A DNA stretch of 64,000 nt from Dyella telluris (GCF_014297575.1 NZ_CP060412.1:558001-622000); one strand, 5' to 3'; positions 52,689 to 61,489 are shown, counted from the first letter of the stretch. The notes: generated by a model not told the origin, from the sequence alone. Program-made: numbers and translations.

Positions 52689-53015
52689 TTACGCGCTCGT
52701 CACCTGCCCGCTGCCGAGCTGCCGGGCGTACTGCGCCAGACACTGCATGGCCACCGTGACGCCTTGCTTGAAGTAAGTGGCCAACGGCAGCAGCGGCGGC
52801 ATATCAGGGTGCCGCCCCGCATGACGTAACCGCTCGTCATCCCGGCAAAGCAGTTCCAGTGCATGCAGTGCAAACGCCACGTCATCCAACGTGGAAAGCC
52901 GAAGCGATGGCGACGTGTGGTCGTGCGCCGGTGGATCGGCGGCGGGCGAAGCGCGTGAGGCGTTGCCCATTGGAATGGATAGGCACAGGCGTGCCGTATG
53001 ATCGACTGTAGCCAT
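52689..53015 (-). CDS. Hypothetical protein (DUF3077/DUF6124-like size class)
   Basis: A 108-residue protein with a disordered, Pro-rich first half and a helical second half (LSTLDDVAFALHALELLCRDDERLR). No confident family. It starts at ATG 53015, 32 bp downstream of a very strong hairpin (53047-53080). Same strand as the HigA-like gene. Confidence 0.6.
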   Translation of the reverse strand: MATVDHTARLCLSIPMGNASRASPAADPPAHDHTSPSLRLSTLDDVAFALHALELLCRDDERLRHAGRHPDMPPLLPLATYFKQGVTVAMQCLAQYARQLGSGQVTSA

Positions 53016-53046
53016 GATCAACTCTCGTGATAGTTGGTGATGGTTA

Positions 53047-53080
53047 GCGGGCCGCAGGTGTTTCAGCACCTGCGGCCCGC
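53047..53080. other. Perfect 14-bp hairpin upstream of the 108-residue protein gene
   Basis: GCGGGCCGCAGGTG at 53047-53060 pairs with its complement at 53067-53080 around the loop TTTCAG. No T-run follows on either strand. On the minus strand it would fall in the leader of the gene at 52689-53015, 32 bp before the start codon. Confidence 0.65.
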
Positions 53081-53351
53081 GACTCACGGCATGACTGCCG
53101 TGGCCGCTCGCAACCCCGTCCGAAGACACCCGCGAGCAGCCATTCCACCCTAGCGGAGCAGGTCAGGCGGCGTCATTGGGGATTCGCCTTTGCGACGTGT
53201 GGGGTTTATCCAGACTCGCGGGTCGTGGCGGCAATAGCGGGGTGTCAGTGAATGGGTGACGTTGACTGCTTCGTAGCGGTCGAGGCGATTTGTTGTGTCG
53301 TTGTGTCGTTGTGTCGCTCTGTCGTTGTGTCACTCCGTGATGACACCAGTC

Positions 53352-53610
53352 CCCCTCACCGTCATTCCCGCGAAAGCGGGAATCCAGCGACTTCAGGCTC
53401 TTCCGCATGCTGCAAAGGCACTGGATTCCCGCTTTCGCGGGAATGACGGTGAGGGGATCGGATGGCCTCAGGGAAATGACGGTGAGGGGATCGGATCGCC
53501 CGAGGGGAATGACGGTGAGTGAGCCGGATCGCCTTCGTGGAAATGACGGTGAAGATGCCCGATGGCCCGAGAGGGATGACGATTAGGACGCCCTTATGGC
53601 CTGAGGGTCA
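53352..53610. repeat. 36-bp perfect inverted repeat followed by 33-bp degenerate tandem repeats
   Basis: The 716-bp gap 53016-53731 contains, from left: a simple repeat of ttgtgtcg-like units (about 53290-53335); a perfect inverted repeat of 36 bp (53352-53387 with 53421-53456, 33-bp spacer) built on ttcccgcgaaagcgggaatc; and degenerate copies of its end (gaatgacggtgagggg) at about 33-bp spacing near 53477, 53510, 53544, 53577 and 53608. No gene is supported. The arrangement resembles a small non-autonomous element with tail amplification. Confidence 0.85.
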
Positions 53611-53731
53611 TCAGCGTAACGAGGCGCAGGGCAGACGGAGTCCAGCCGTGGTGACGCTCACGACAGCGCAACCTTCGAGAGGAACACAGGCGGCCAGTCT
53701 CGCTGGCGCGCCTGCGCCCTGCCCCACACCG

Positions 53732-54673
53732 TTACTTGGTTAGCGCCGATGCCACCGGCTTGCCGTCGATGAAGTTGTGCACGGCCGGAATGACGATGGC
53801 CGGCGCTTCTTCCATCAGCCAGTGACCGGCCTTGGGAACGACCAGTTCCGTCACGTTGGTCGCGGCGTTGCGCATCACGATGGCTTCGTTTTCGCCGAAG
53901 GATTTTTCACCGCCCATCGCCAGCACGGGCATGGGGAGCTTGGTGGCCAGCCCGGCCTTGTTGTCTTCGGCGTCCTTGCGGATGGAACGGAACTGCGCGA
54001 AGGCGTCGTGCATCGCATGGGGGCGTGCATACAGTTCGGCATAGTGTTGCCGCGTGGCTTCGTCCACCTTCGACGGATCACCGGCAAACTCGTTCCAGAA
54101 GCGGTCCAGATAGATGCGCTCGCGCCCGGCCACCAGGCGTTCCATGTCCGGGCCGCCAAAATCGAAATGCCACAGGGCGGGCAGTCGCACGATCTGATCC
54201 CACGGCGGGATGCCGGGAACCGGTGCATCCATCACCACGAGCCGATCGGTCTTGTCCGGATAGCGGGCGGCATAGGCGTAGGCCACCATGGTGCCGATGT
54301 CATGTCCCACCACGGCGGAATGATCGATGCCGAGCTTGGTCAGCACGCTGCGGATATCGGCCGCCTGGGTGCGTTTGTCGTAGCCGCCCTCCGGATGCGA
54401 GGACAGGCCCATGCCGCGCAGGTCGGGCACGATCACCGTGTGGTTGCGCACCAGGTCAGCCGCCAGCGGCGCCCACATGTCGCCGGTGTCGCCAAAGCCG
54501 TGCAGGAGGACCACGGCAGGCCCCTTGCCGCCGACGCGAACATGGATGGTGGCACCGTCCGTGGCGATGTCCTGCACGCGGAACGACGGGGGAAAGGGTT
54601 CAACCGTTGCGGCGGCCGGCAGGCTGATGCCCGCGATCAGGCACGCCAGGACAAGCAGGCGAATCATCGACAT
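53732..54673 (-). CDS. Exported alpha/beta hydrolase, epoxide hydrolase-like
   Basis: A 313-residue protein with a signal peptide (to about 22, AAA). The oxyanion loop is LLHGFGDTGDMW (57-68), the nucleophile elbow VVGHDIGTMVA has Asp125, and the catalytic His is in PKAGHWLMEEAP. An Asp nucleophile with H-x-W-x-x-E-E indicates the epoxide hydrolase/dehalogenase branch. TAGGGAG precedes ATG at 54673; ATG at 54667 is also possible. Confidence 0.88.
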   Translation of the reverse strand: MSMIRLLVLACLIAGISLPAAATVEPFPPSFRVQDIATDGATIHVRVGGKGPAVVLLHGFGDTGDMWAPLAADLVRNHTVIVPDLRGMGLSSHPEGGYDKRTQAADIRSVLTKLGIDHSAVVGHDIGTMVAYAYAARYPDKTDRLVVMDAPVPGIPPWDQIVRLPALWHFDFGGPDMERLVAGRERIYLDRFWNEFAGDPSKVDEATRQHYAELYARPHAMHDAFAQFRSIRKDAEDNKAGLATKLPMPVLAMGGEKSFGENEAIVMRNAATNVTELVVPKAGHWLMEEAPAIVIPAVHNFIDGKPVASALTK

Positions 54674-54832
54674 GACTCCCTAAGACAAGGATGGAATGGG
54701 TAGCTCCCCTGAGCGGGCGGGACGCACTGCGCCCTCGCCCGGCCGTAGTTCAGTGGAGAACCCGTTATGCGGGCGTGATCGGGGCAAGGCGCCGCCCCGC
54801 GTTCGGCCCGCGTGGGAGAACGCAGGACGCCG

Positions 54833-55366
54833 TCAGGCCGGCACGTAGGTCAGCCGGATCACATCGTTGGCGATCACCTCGCTGGCGACCAGGTGCAGGC
54901 GTGGATGCGTGCCGGAGAAGTAGGGTTTGCCGTGGCCAAGCACCAGGGGATGCAGGTAGAGGCGGTACTCATCGATAAGGCTCAACTCGGCCAGGCTCTG
55001 CGCCAGCACGGTACCGGCGATGTCCATTTCGCCGTCGACCTCGCTCTTCAGCCTGCGCAACGCGGCATCGATGTCATCGGAGATCAGCGTGGCATTCGGG
55101 CCAACGGACGAAAGTGAACGCGACACGACCCATTTGTGACGGCTCCGCCATGCGGTGGCGTAGTCGTGCTCGTCGGCTCCCCAGTTGTCGCCGTCTTCGT
55201 CCCAGTAGCGCATCACCTCGTACATCTGGCGGCCATAGACCATGCCGGCGAGGCCACGTACCTGTGCGACGAAGTGCCGGAAGAGCACGGGATCGGGAAC
55301 ACCCATGCGCTGGTGATCGATGTAGCCATCCAAAGACACGTTCAATCCGTAGACAAACTTCGCCAT
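54833..55366 (-). CDS. Dihydrofolate reductase-like (RibD C-terminal fold) protein
   Basis: A 177-residue protein of the YyaP/RibD_C group. It has FVYGLNVSLDGYID at the N terminus, GMVYGRQMYEVMRYW, KWVVSRSL (NADPH region), GTVLAQSLAELSLIDEYRLYLHPLVLGHGKPYF and a terminal IRLTYV. It would be an NADPH-dependent reductase of unknown substrate; it is not the essential folA enzyme. ATG at 55366 starts the fold. Confidence 0.88.
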   Translation of the reverse strand: MAKFVYGLNVSLDGYIDHQRMGVPDPVLFRHFVAQVRGLAGMVYGRQMYEVMRYWDEDGDNWGADEHDYATAWRSRHKWVVSRSLSSVGPNATLISDDIDAALRRLKSEVDGEMDIAGTVLAQSLAELSLIDEYRLYLHPLVLGHGKPYFSGTHPRLHLVASEVIANDVIRLTYVPA

Positions 55367-55634
55367 GGAATGTCTCCACGCAAGGTGTGTGGTGCCATGC
55401 ATGCTGCGGCAGGCGATGGCGGGCCGATGAACCTTGGGGAGTCTACGCCTGACAGGGTCGCGTGAACCGCCGGCGGCATTCGCCATGCTGGCTGAACGGC
55501 GCGGCAGCATCACGCGGCCAGCAAGCGACCTGTCAGCTTTATCTGCGATAACCAGCTGCCAGCCATGCGCCATGGCGACAACACGCGACACTGGTTCGGT
55601 TTGTGTGGTTTTCCAGATCAGGAGGCTTGCACAG

Positions 55635-56327
55635 ATGCCCCATGCAACGATTGATGTCCGCGGCGCGGGGAAATCGCCCCTGCTGCCACTCCGTACCCGG
55701 CTTTGCTTTGGTCTTGTCGCCGCCTTCGTGCTGTGGGGTGGATTCGTGCTGTTGCCGCTGCTGGTGCCGGGCTACGACTCGATCAGGCAGACCGTCAGCG
55801 AAATTGGCGAGCTGGACTCCCCTGCCCGCGTGCCGTTTGCGGTCATGCTCTGCATGGTCAGCGTGTGCGTGCTGCTGTTTGCCAGTGGCCTGAGGGATGC
55901 GTCGCGCAGGCTGGGTCGCTCGTCCGCCGCCGCCTGGTTGACCGGCTTCATGGCCATGTCGTCGGCGGGTGTCGGAATCTTTGCGTATCCCCATCCGCTG
56001 CATGGCGTGTTCGGCCTGTCGGAGTTCGTCGGCTATCAGGCCCCGTGGGTGTTCGCGCTTACCTGGCGCCGTGAAACGTCGGCGGCCGGACTGGTGCGGT
56101 TCTCGTGGGTGATGGGCGTGCTGATGTGGGTGGCGATCACCGCGAACCTGAGCGTGCTCGATCTGCACAGCCGTCTTTGGCAGTTTGAGCGGCCGTTCTA
56201 CGGCATCGTGCAACGCATGCTCTTTTTCACCTGGTGCCTGTGGCTGGCCGGCGTCAGCCTGGCGCTGACGAAGAACCGGAACATCGTGGATGACTCGCCA
56301 CGCACGGCTGCATCCGTGGCGGAGTGA
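55635..56327 (+). CDS. DUF998 family integral membrane protein
   Basis: A 230-residue protein with about six membrane helices: near 23-45, 65-85, 97-117, 126-145, 153-172 and 190-212. The pattern LLVPGYDSIRQTVSEIGELDSP after helix 1 is the DUF998 signature. The function is unknown. AGGAGG precedes ATG at 55635. It is followed by an inverted repeat pair at 56347-56440. Confidence 0.82.
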   Translation: MPHATIDVRGAGKSPLLPLRTRLCFGLVAAFVLWGGFVLLPLLVPGYDSIRQTVSEIGELDSPARVPFAVMLCMVSVCVLLFASGLRDASRRLGRSSAAAWLTGFMAMSSAGVGIFAYPHPLHGVFGLSEFVGYQAPWVFALTWRRETSAAGLVRFSWVMGVLMWVAITANLSVLDLHSRLWQFERPFYGIVQRMLFFTWCLWLAGVSLALTKNRNIVDDSPRTAASVAE

Positions 56328-56346
56328 CCTCGTCGCATGGCATCTC

Positions 56347-56440
56347 GTAGCCCGGATGAAGCGCAGCGCCATCCGGGATGGCGGCGTGCGGTATCCGGAA
56401 AGGTGGCGTCCCGGATTGCGCTACGCTCCATCCGGGCTAC
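56347..56440. repeat. Inverted pair of 'gtagcccggatgaagcgcag' repeats
   Basis: One arm at 56347-56378 and the opposing arm at 56409-56440 (tcccggattgcgctacgctc), 30 bp apart. Same family as 51890-52200 and 61391. It lies between the DUF998 and YciI-like genes. Confidence 0.8.
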
Positions 56441-56527
56441 GGGGTTACGCCGCGGGTGTCGATTTCGGGCGGCGTCGTTCGTCGTTGCAGTACAGGACCG
56501 ACAAAGGCTCCAACGAGGAGACAGGCG

Positions 56528-56911
56528 ATGCGCGTGATGGTGCTGGTGAAGGCAACGGCCGATAGCGAAAAGGGCTTCGTCCACACGCCCGAATCGCTCG
56601 AGATGCTCGAAGCGATGGGCAAGTTCAACGACGAGCTGGTCAAGGCCGGCGTGCTGCGCGCCGCCGATGGTTTGCGGCCATCATCGGATGGCAAGCGCGT
56701 GGCGTTTGACGGCGCCAGTCGCACTGTCATCGATGGGCCGTTCACCGAAACCAAGGAGCTGGTTGCCGGCTACTGGTTGTGGGAAGTGAAAGACATGGAC
56801 GAGGCCATCGCCTGGGTGAAGCGTTGCCCCAACCCCATGCCGGGCCCCAGCGACATCGAGATCCGACCGCTGTATGAAATGGCGGACCTGATGCCTTCGT
56901 CCAGCGACTGA
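56528..56911 (+). CDS. YciI/DGPF-domain protein
   Basis: A 127-residue protein with MRVMVLVKATADSE, the central DGPF motif (VIDGPFTETKELVAGYWLWEVKDMDEAIAWV) and EIRPLYE. These YCII-related proteins have a ferredoxin-like fold; in some genomes they sit beside ECF sigma factors, but none is here. AGGAGACAGGCG precedes ATG at 56528. Confidence 0.9.
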   Translation: MRVMVLVKATADSEKGFVHTPESLEMLEAMGKFNDELVKAGVLRAADGLRPSSDGKRVAFDGASRTVIDGPFTETKELVAGYWLWEVKDMDEAIAWVKRCPNPMPGPSDIEIRPLYEMADLMPSSSD

Positions 56912-57126
56912 ACCCTGCTCACGTGATCGACTGGCCCGGATGGATCACAACGACATCCGGGCCTGCGGTCAGGCGACGTCGGCATGGCGCGTGGCGAAGC
57001 GGATGACCTGTGGGACTGTCTGCAAAAACGTAAGCTGGCATGGTGGATATCTGAAGGCGCCTTGGCTTAGATAGGCTCAGCACGCCGACGACGAGCGGCG
57101 TTCCACCCTCCCGGAAAGGTTTGATC

Positions 57127-58710
57127 ATGTTCAAAGCCCCCTCGCTTGCGCGACACCTGATCCATGGTTTGATCATGACCGCCGTCTCGCTGCCCGCACT
57201 CGCATCCCCATCGACGCCGGTGGTGGGCACCGCCAACGGCCCGTTGTCAGGCGTGAGCGATGCAGGGTTGAACGTGTTCAAGGGCATTCCCTATGCCGCG
57301 CCGCCGGTGGGTCCGTTGCGCTGGAAGCCGCCGCAGCCGGTGAGCCCGTGGCAAGGCGTGCGCACGGCCGATCATTTCGGCCCGCGCTGCATGCAGCGCC
57401 CCGTCTACAACGACATGGTGTTCCGCTCCGACGGCATGAGCGAAGACTGCCTGTACCTCAACGTGTGGACGCCCGCCGACAGTGAGGGCAAGAAGCTGCC
57501 GGTGCTGGTGTACTTCTACGGCGGTGGCTTCATCGCCGGCGATGCATCGGAGCCGCGTTACGACGGTGCAAGCATGGCGCAGCACGGCGTGGTGACGGTC
57601 ACCGTGAACTATCGCCTGGATGTGCTCGGCTTCCTGGCCACCCCGGCACTGGCGGCGGAATCGCCGGCACACGCCGCGGGCAATTACGGGCTGCTCGATC
57701 AGCAGGCGGCATTGCAATGGGTGCGCAGCAACATCGCCCGGTTCGGCGGCGATCCCGACAAGGTCACCATGGGTGGTGAGTCGGCGGGATCGATGTCGGT
57801 GTCGGCACAGCTGGCTTCGCCCTTGTCGAAGGGCCTTGTGCGCGGCGCCATTGGCGAAAGCGGCGCCATGCTCGGCAACCTCAAGCCGATTCCCCTGAGC
57901 GAGGCCATGCATAGGGGCGAACAGTTCACCCGGCTGGCCAAGGCACATTCCCTGGACCAGCTGCGCGCGATGAGCGCACAGGCCCTGCTGGACGTGTCGG
58001 GCCGCAAAGACGCGCCCTCGTTCCGCCCCACCGTGGACGGTTACTTCTTCCCGCGCTCGCCCGAGGCGATCTACGAGGCCGGGGATCAGGCGCGCGTTCC
58101 CCTGCTGCTGGGCACGAATTCACAGGAAGGCAGCTATGCCAACCTGCTCGATAACCGGGCACCGACGCCGGCCAACTATCGCGCGGCGGTGCAGAAGCTG
58201 TTTGGCGTCCACGCCGCCGAGGCGCTGAAGCTCTATCCCGGCAGCACCGAGGACGAGGTCAGGCACTCGGGAACGGCCCTTGCGGGCGACCGCTTCATTG
58301 CCTGGTCCACCTGGCGCTGGATGGAACTGCAGCGCCGCACGGGGGCGCCGGTGCACTTCTACTACTTCACCCGGCCGCGCCCGGCCAAGCGCGACGGCAG
58401 CGGCGGCCCCGACGAGGGCGCGGTGCACAGTGCGGAGATCGAGTACGCGCTGGGCAACCTGCCCGGCAACGCTGTCTTTGCCTGGACCGACGCCGACCGC
58501 CAGGTCTCGGCACTCACCCAGGGGTATTGGGTCAATTTCATCAAGACAGGCGACCCCAACGGCCCGGGCCTGCCGGCATGGCCCGCCGTGGCCGAGCAGG
58601 ACGGGGGCCTGCTGCGCCAGCGTATTGGCGAGCACACGTCCACGGAAGTCGATCAGGGGGCCGCCCGCTACCGCTTCCTGCTGGCCAACGACCCGGGCGG
58701 AGAGCGCTGA
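57127..58710 (+). CDS. Exported type B carboxylesterase
   Basis: A 527-residue carboxylesterase/para-nitrobenzyl-esterase family enzyme. The signal peptide runs to about 27 (ALAS). The motif FKGIPYAAPPVG precedes EDCLYLNVWTP, and the oxyanion hole is YFYGGGFIAG. The nucleophile Ser219 lies in GGESAGSMSV. A late His in AVHSAEIEYALGN is the third member of the triad. It would hydrolyse carboxylic esters in the periplasm. ATG at 57127 with GGAAAGG upstream; TTG at 57121 is an alternative. Confidence 0.93.
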   Translation: MFKAPSLARHLIHGLIMTAVSLPALASPSTPVVGTANGPLSGVSDAGLNVFKGIPYAAPPVGPLRWKPPQPVSPWQGVRTADHFGPRCMQRPVYNDMVFRSDGMSEDCLYLNVWTPADSEGKKLPVLVYFYGGGFIAGDASEPRYDGASMAQHGVVTVTVNYRLDVLGFLATPALAAESPAHAAGNYGLLDQQAALQWVRSNIARFGGDPDKVTMGGESAGSMSVSAQLASPLSKGLVRGAIGESGAMLGNLKPIPLSEAMHRGEQFTRLAKAHSLDQLRAMSAQALLDVSGRKDAPSFRPTVDGYFFPRSPEAIYEAGDQARVPLLLGTNSQEGSYANLLDNRAPTPANYRAAVQKLFGVHAAEALKLYPGSTEDEVRHSGTALAGDRFIAWSTWRWMELQRRTGAPVHFYYFTRPRPAKRDGSGGPDEGAVHSAEIEYALGNLPGNAVFAWTDADRQVSALTQGYWVNFIKTGDPNGPGLPAWPAVAEQDGGLLRQRIGEHTSTEVDQGAARYRFLLANDPGGER

Positions 58711-59016
58711 GACGACGGTTTCGCCCTACCTGTCGCCAGACTGTCGCACGACCCCAAAGTGTGCGGAACCCGCCAAAAATCAGCATCAAAAGTAGGAAAA
58801 GGCCTGCCCAAAAGGGGTAGGCCGTGTGCCGGATCTATTTCTGCTTGGACTTTAGGCCGGCGATTCGTTATTGTGCGCCGGCTGAGTTTCAAGGGTCACC
58901 GTGAATTGTGGCCGCATGCTGTAGATCGCAATTTCACTACGCCGTTGCACTCCATTCCTCCTTGTGACCAGCTTTTTCGCCGCTTTGCGGCTTTACATTT
59001 TCCAAGGAGAAATATC
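58711..59016 (+). promoter_or_regulatory. Cold-shock gene promoter and long leader
   Basis: The 306-bp gap has no gene. A candidate promoter is TTGGAC (58845-58850), an 18-bp spacer and TATTGT (58869-58874). This would give a leader of about 135 nt before the ATG at 59017, as is common for cold-shock mRNAs. An imperfect dyad ggcctgccc...ggggtaggcc lies at 58801-58823. The promoter call is tentative. Confidence 0.45.
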
Positions 59017-59229
59017 ATGTCCCAGGCAGAAACCGGCACCGTCAAGTGGTTCAACGACGCCAAGGGTTTTGGCTTCATCAGCCGTGACCAGGGTGGTGAC
59101 GACGTGTTCGTGCACTTCCGTGCGATCCAGTCCAATGGCTTCAAGAGCCTCGCCGAAGGCCAGAAGGTGTCCTTCGTCGTGACGCAGGGCCAGAAGGGCC
59201 TGCAGGCCGACCAGGTCAAGGTGCTCTGA
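59017..59229 (+). CDS. Cold-shock protein (CspA family)
   Basis: A 70-residue single-stranded nucleic-acid-binding protein that loosens mRNA structure. The RNP1 motif KGFGFI and RNP2 motif VFVHF are present, after [16 protein letters not shown] is 8 bp before ATG at 59017. It has its own terminator at 59252-59278 and a long upstream leader. Confidence 0.97.
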   Translation: MSQAETGTVKWFNDAKGFGFISRDQGGDDVFVHFRAIQSNGFKSLAEGQKVSFVVTQGQKGLQADQVKVL

Positions 59230-59251
59230 TCAGGCATTAGCCTGTAAGAAG

Positions 59252-59278
59252 AAAAAACCGGCCTTGTGCCGGTTTTTT
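59252..59278 (+). terminator. Rho-independent terminator of the cold-shock gene
   Basis: An 11-bp stem (AAAAAACCGGC at 59252-59262 with its complement at 59268-59278), loop CTTGT, running into further T residues. It also has an A-run on the left, so could act on the opposite strand. Confidence 0.92.
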
Positions 59279-59363
59279 TTGCCTGCGATCCGGCCCCCGG
59301 GCCAGCTCCGCCGTATAGCCCGCGTCACACGGGCCACCGCTCTCTTCCATCGATGAGACACGG

Positions 59364-60245
59364 CTAGTCGGGCAGTCTGCGCCTGGCAACCTGTGACGGG
59401 CTCAGGCCCAGCACCTGCCGCATGCACCTCGCCAGATGGCTGGCATGGGCAAAGCCGGTTTCCAGCGCCACGTCCATCACGCTGGCACGCCCCTGCTGCA
59501 ACAGCCAGCGCGCCCGCTCCACGCGGCGCTCCAGCACGAAGCGATGCGCCGGCTTGCCGGTGGCCTCGCGGAACAGCGGCTTGAAGTGGGACACACTGAA
59601 GCCTGCCACGGCCGCCAGTTCGGCCAGCGTGAGGTCCTGGTCCAGATGGGCCTCGATGTATTCGACCACCTGGTTCAGCCGCCACGACGGCAGCGCGCGT
59701 GGCGCGGACTCCTGCGCGCGCCGATGACGGGACTGCAGGGCCAGCAGGCGCGCCGCCAGCGCGGAGGCCAGGCTGTCCACGAACAACCGGCCGCCCGGAT
59801 ACGCATGGTGATCTTCGGCCTGCATCATCCAGCCGATTTGCTCGATCTGTGAGTCGCGGACGTGGATGGAGGGCGCGAGCTCGCCGTTGTGCCCGGCGAG
59901 CCCCATGGTTTCACCGGTTTCCCGCAGCAACGAGGGCGACAGCCGCAGCAACAGCGAGCGCGCCGGGCCCGACAGGGTCCACACGGTACTGGAGCCCGCC
60001 GGCACCACGCAGAACTGCCCGTGCAGGCGCGTGCCCTGCCGCTCCACCCGCCCGGCCCGGTACGACACCGGCACCGGCTCCCCCAGATGCAGGCAGAGCA
60101 CGTGACGGGTATCCACTGGCGAAGGAAACAGGCCGGTGGGCACCGGGGACGTCAGCACATCAAGCAGCGGCAGGCGAAGCCCCTCCGAGCCCGACGACAG
60201 TGCGGCGGGGGGCGTGGGGTAGCACGAGGGCCGGTCGTTGCTCAC
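59364..60245 (-). CDS. AraC family transcriptional regulator
   Basis: A 293-residue regulator. The N-terminal cupin-like effector domain contains HVLCLHLGEPVPVSY and GQFCVVPAGSSTVW. The C-terminal double HTH (about 190-290) has LTLAELAAVAGFSVSHFKPLFREATGKP and SVMDVALETGFAHASHLARCMRQVLGLSPS. It is divergent from the dehalogenase-like gene at 60384 (138 bp between starts), which is the likely target. Confidence 0.92.
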   Translation of the reverse strand: MSNDRPSCYPTPPAALSSGSEGLRLPLLDVLTSPVPTGLFPSPVDTRHVLCLHLGEPVPVSYRAGRVERQGTRLHGQFCVVPAGSSTVWTLSGPARSLLLRLSPSLLRETGETMGLAGHNGELAPSIHVRDSQIEQIGWMMQAEDHHAYPGGRLFVDSLASALAARLLALQSRHRRAQESAPRALPSWRLNQVVEYIEAHLDQDLTLAELAAVAGFSVSHFKPLFREATGKPAHRFVLERRVERARWLLQQGRASVMDVALETGFAHASHLARCMRQVLGLSPSQVARRRLPD

Positions 60246-60383
60246 GTGGTCCTTGTAAGGGCGATTTCCTGCGGTGGCAAGGCACCAAAGTCATCCCTTT
60301 GTATCCGGCAGCATCCGAACGTGCGCGCGGCGGCATGGCGCGATCGCCAAGCTGGCTTCATCACCAACCCATGGAGTATCACG

Positions 60384-61364
60384 ATGAAGCGCAGGCAATT
60401 CCTGCAGTGGAGCAGTGCCGGCCTGGCCGCGAGCGTGCTTGGCCCCGCCCTGCTCGGCACCCCGCCGCTGGCGCTGGCCCGGGGCGGCGAAGCCTCTGGC
60501 GTGTCGGATGCCGCCTGGTTCCACGCCTCCCGCCGCTACGCCAGCCTGCCATTCGGGCGCATTGCGTATGTCGAGCGTGGCACCGGCGAGGCAGCGGTGT
60601 TCCTGCACGGCGCACCGCTGAATGGCTTTCAGTGGCGCGGCGCGCTGGACCGGCTGTCGTCGCAGCGGCGCTGCATCGCGCCGGATTTCATGGGCCTGGG
60701 CTACTCCGAGGTGCCGGAACACCAGTCGCTGTCCGCCGACGCCCAGACCGACATGCTGGCCGCCCTGCTCGATCACTTGCACGTGAACAGGGTGGACATC
60801 GTGGCCAGCGACATCGGCTGCGCCGTGGCGCAGCTGTTCCTGGTGCGCCATCCGTCACGCGTGCGGTCGATGCTGCTGACCAACGGTGACGTGGAGCCCG
60901 ACAGCCCGCCCGCCGGCGCCAAGCCCGCCATCGACATGGCCAAGGCCGGCACCCTCGCGGATGCCACCGCGAAATGGCTCACCGACCCTGCATTGGCCCG
61001 CGCCACCTTTGGTGCGGCAGTGTTCGCCCGACCCGGGCAATTGAGCGCGGAGACCATCGCCTATTACGTGACGCCATTGGTGAGTTCGCCCTTGCATCGC
61101 AAGCAGTACGAGGCGTTTCATCTCGCACTGGAACCCAATCCGCTCGCCGGGATCGAAGCCGCGCTGAAGAAGAGCCAAGTGCCCGTGCGCATCGTCTGGG
61201 GCGCCAGCGACACCGTGTTCAAACAGGCCGATGCTGGCTACCTCGACCACCTCTTCCCCCGCTCGCAAGGCATCCGCCATGTGCCGGAGGGCAAGCTGTT
61301 CTTCCAGGAAGAATTTCCGGACGTGATTGCCGAAGAGGCAAGGCGCCTGTGGAACGTCGCCTGA
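60384..61364 (+). CDS. Tat-exported dehalogenase-like alpha/beta hydrolase lacking the usual catalytic His
   Basis: A 326-residue alpha/beta hydrolase with a twin-arginine signal (MKRRQFLQW). The oxyanion motif is FLHGAPLNGFQW (73-84) and the nucleophile elbow VASDIGCAVAQ has Asp143. The C-terminal segment that in haloalkane dehalogenases carries the catalytic His (G-x-H-Y/F-x-Q-E-D/E) reads GKLFFQEE at about 303-310, without His. His299 is four residues before Gly303. The protein may be inactive as a dehalogenase or use another base. It is divergent from an AraC regulator. Confidence 0.85.
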   Translation: MKRRQFLQWSSAGLAASVLGPALLGTPPLALARGGEASGVSDAAWFHASRRYASLPFGRIAYVERGTGEAAVFLHGAPLNGFQWRGALDRLSSQRRCIAPDFMGLGYSEVPEHQSLSADAQTDMLAALLDHLHVNRVDIVASDIGCAVAQLFLVRHPSRVRSMLLTNGDVEPDSPPAGAKPAIDMAKAGTLADATAKWLTDPALARATFGAAVFARPGQLSAETIAYYVTPLVSSPLHRKQYEAFHLALEPNPLAGIEAALKKSQVPVRIVWGASDTVFKQADAGYLDHLFPRSQGIRHVPEGKLFFQEEFPDVIAEEARRLWNVA

Positions 61365-61390
61365 TCTGATCCCCCGCGTGTCCCGTGTCC

Positions 61391-61422
61391 CGTAGCCCGG
61401 ATGAAGCGAAGCGGAATCCGGG
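61391..61422 (+). repeat. Single 'gtagcccggatgaagcg' repeat unit
   Basis: The unit cgtagcccggatgaagcgaa followed by gcggaatccggga is a self-complementary REP-type element of the family at 51890 and 56347. It lies 27 bp after the stop of the dehalogenase-like gene. Confidence 0.75.
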
Positions 61423-61463
61423 AAGCCACCTACGAAGTCCAAAACGGCACAAGACCCCCAAAC

Positions 61464-61489
61464 CAAAAAGCCCGGCACAAGCCGGGCTT
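61464..61489 (-). terminator. Terminator for the small minus-strand gene
   Basis: A 9-bp stem (AAGCCCGGC at 61468-61476 with its complement at 61481-61489), loop ACAA. On the minus strand it is followed by TTTTTGG. It lies 22 bp after the stop of the gene at 61511-61741. Confidence 0.8.

Noticed and set aside
53295-53522. 75-codon frame with an 11-residue repeat (GNDGEGIGWPQ-like)
   Set aside because: The repeat comes from the 33-bp non-coding tandem array and inverted repeat; there is no start signal or homologous pattern.
53352-53610. CRISPR array
   Set aside because: Repeats are degenerate and contiguous at 33 bp without unique spacers, and no cas gene is present.
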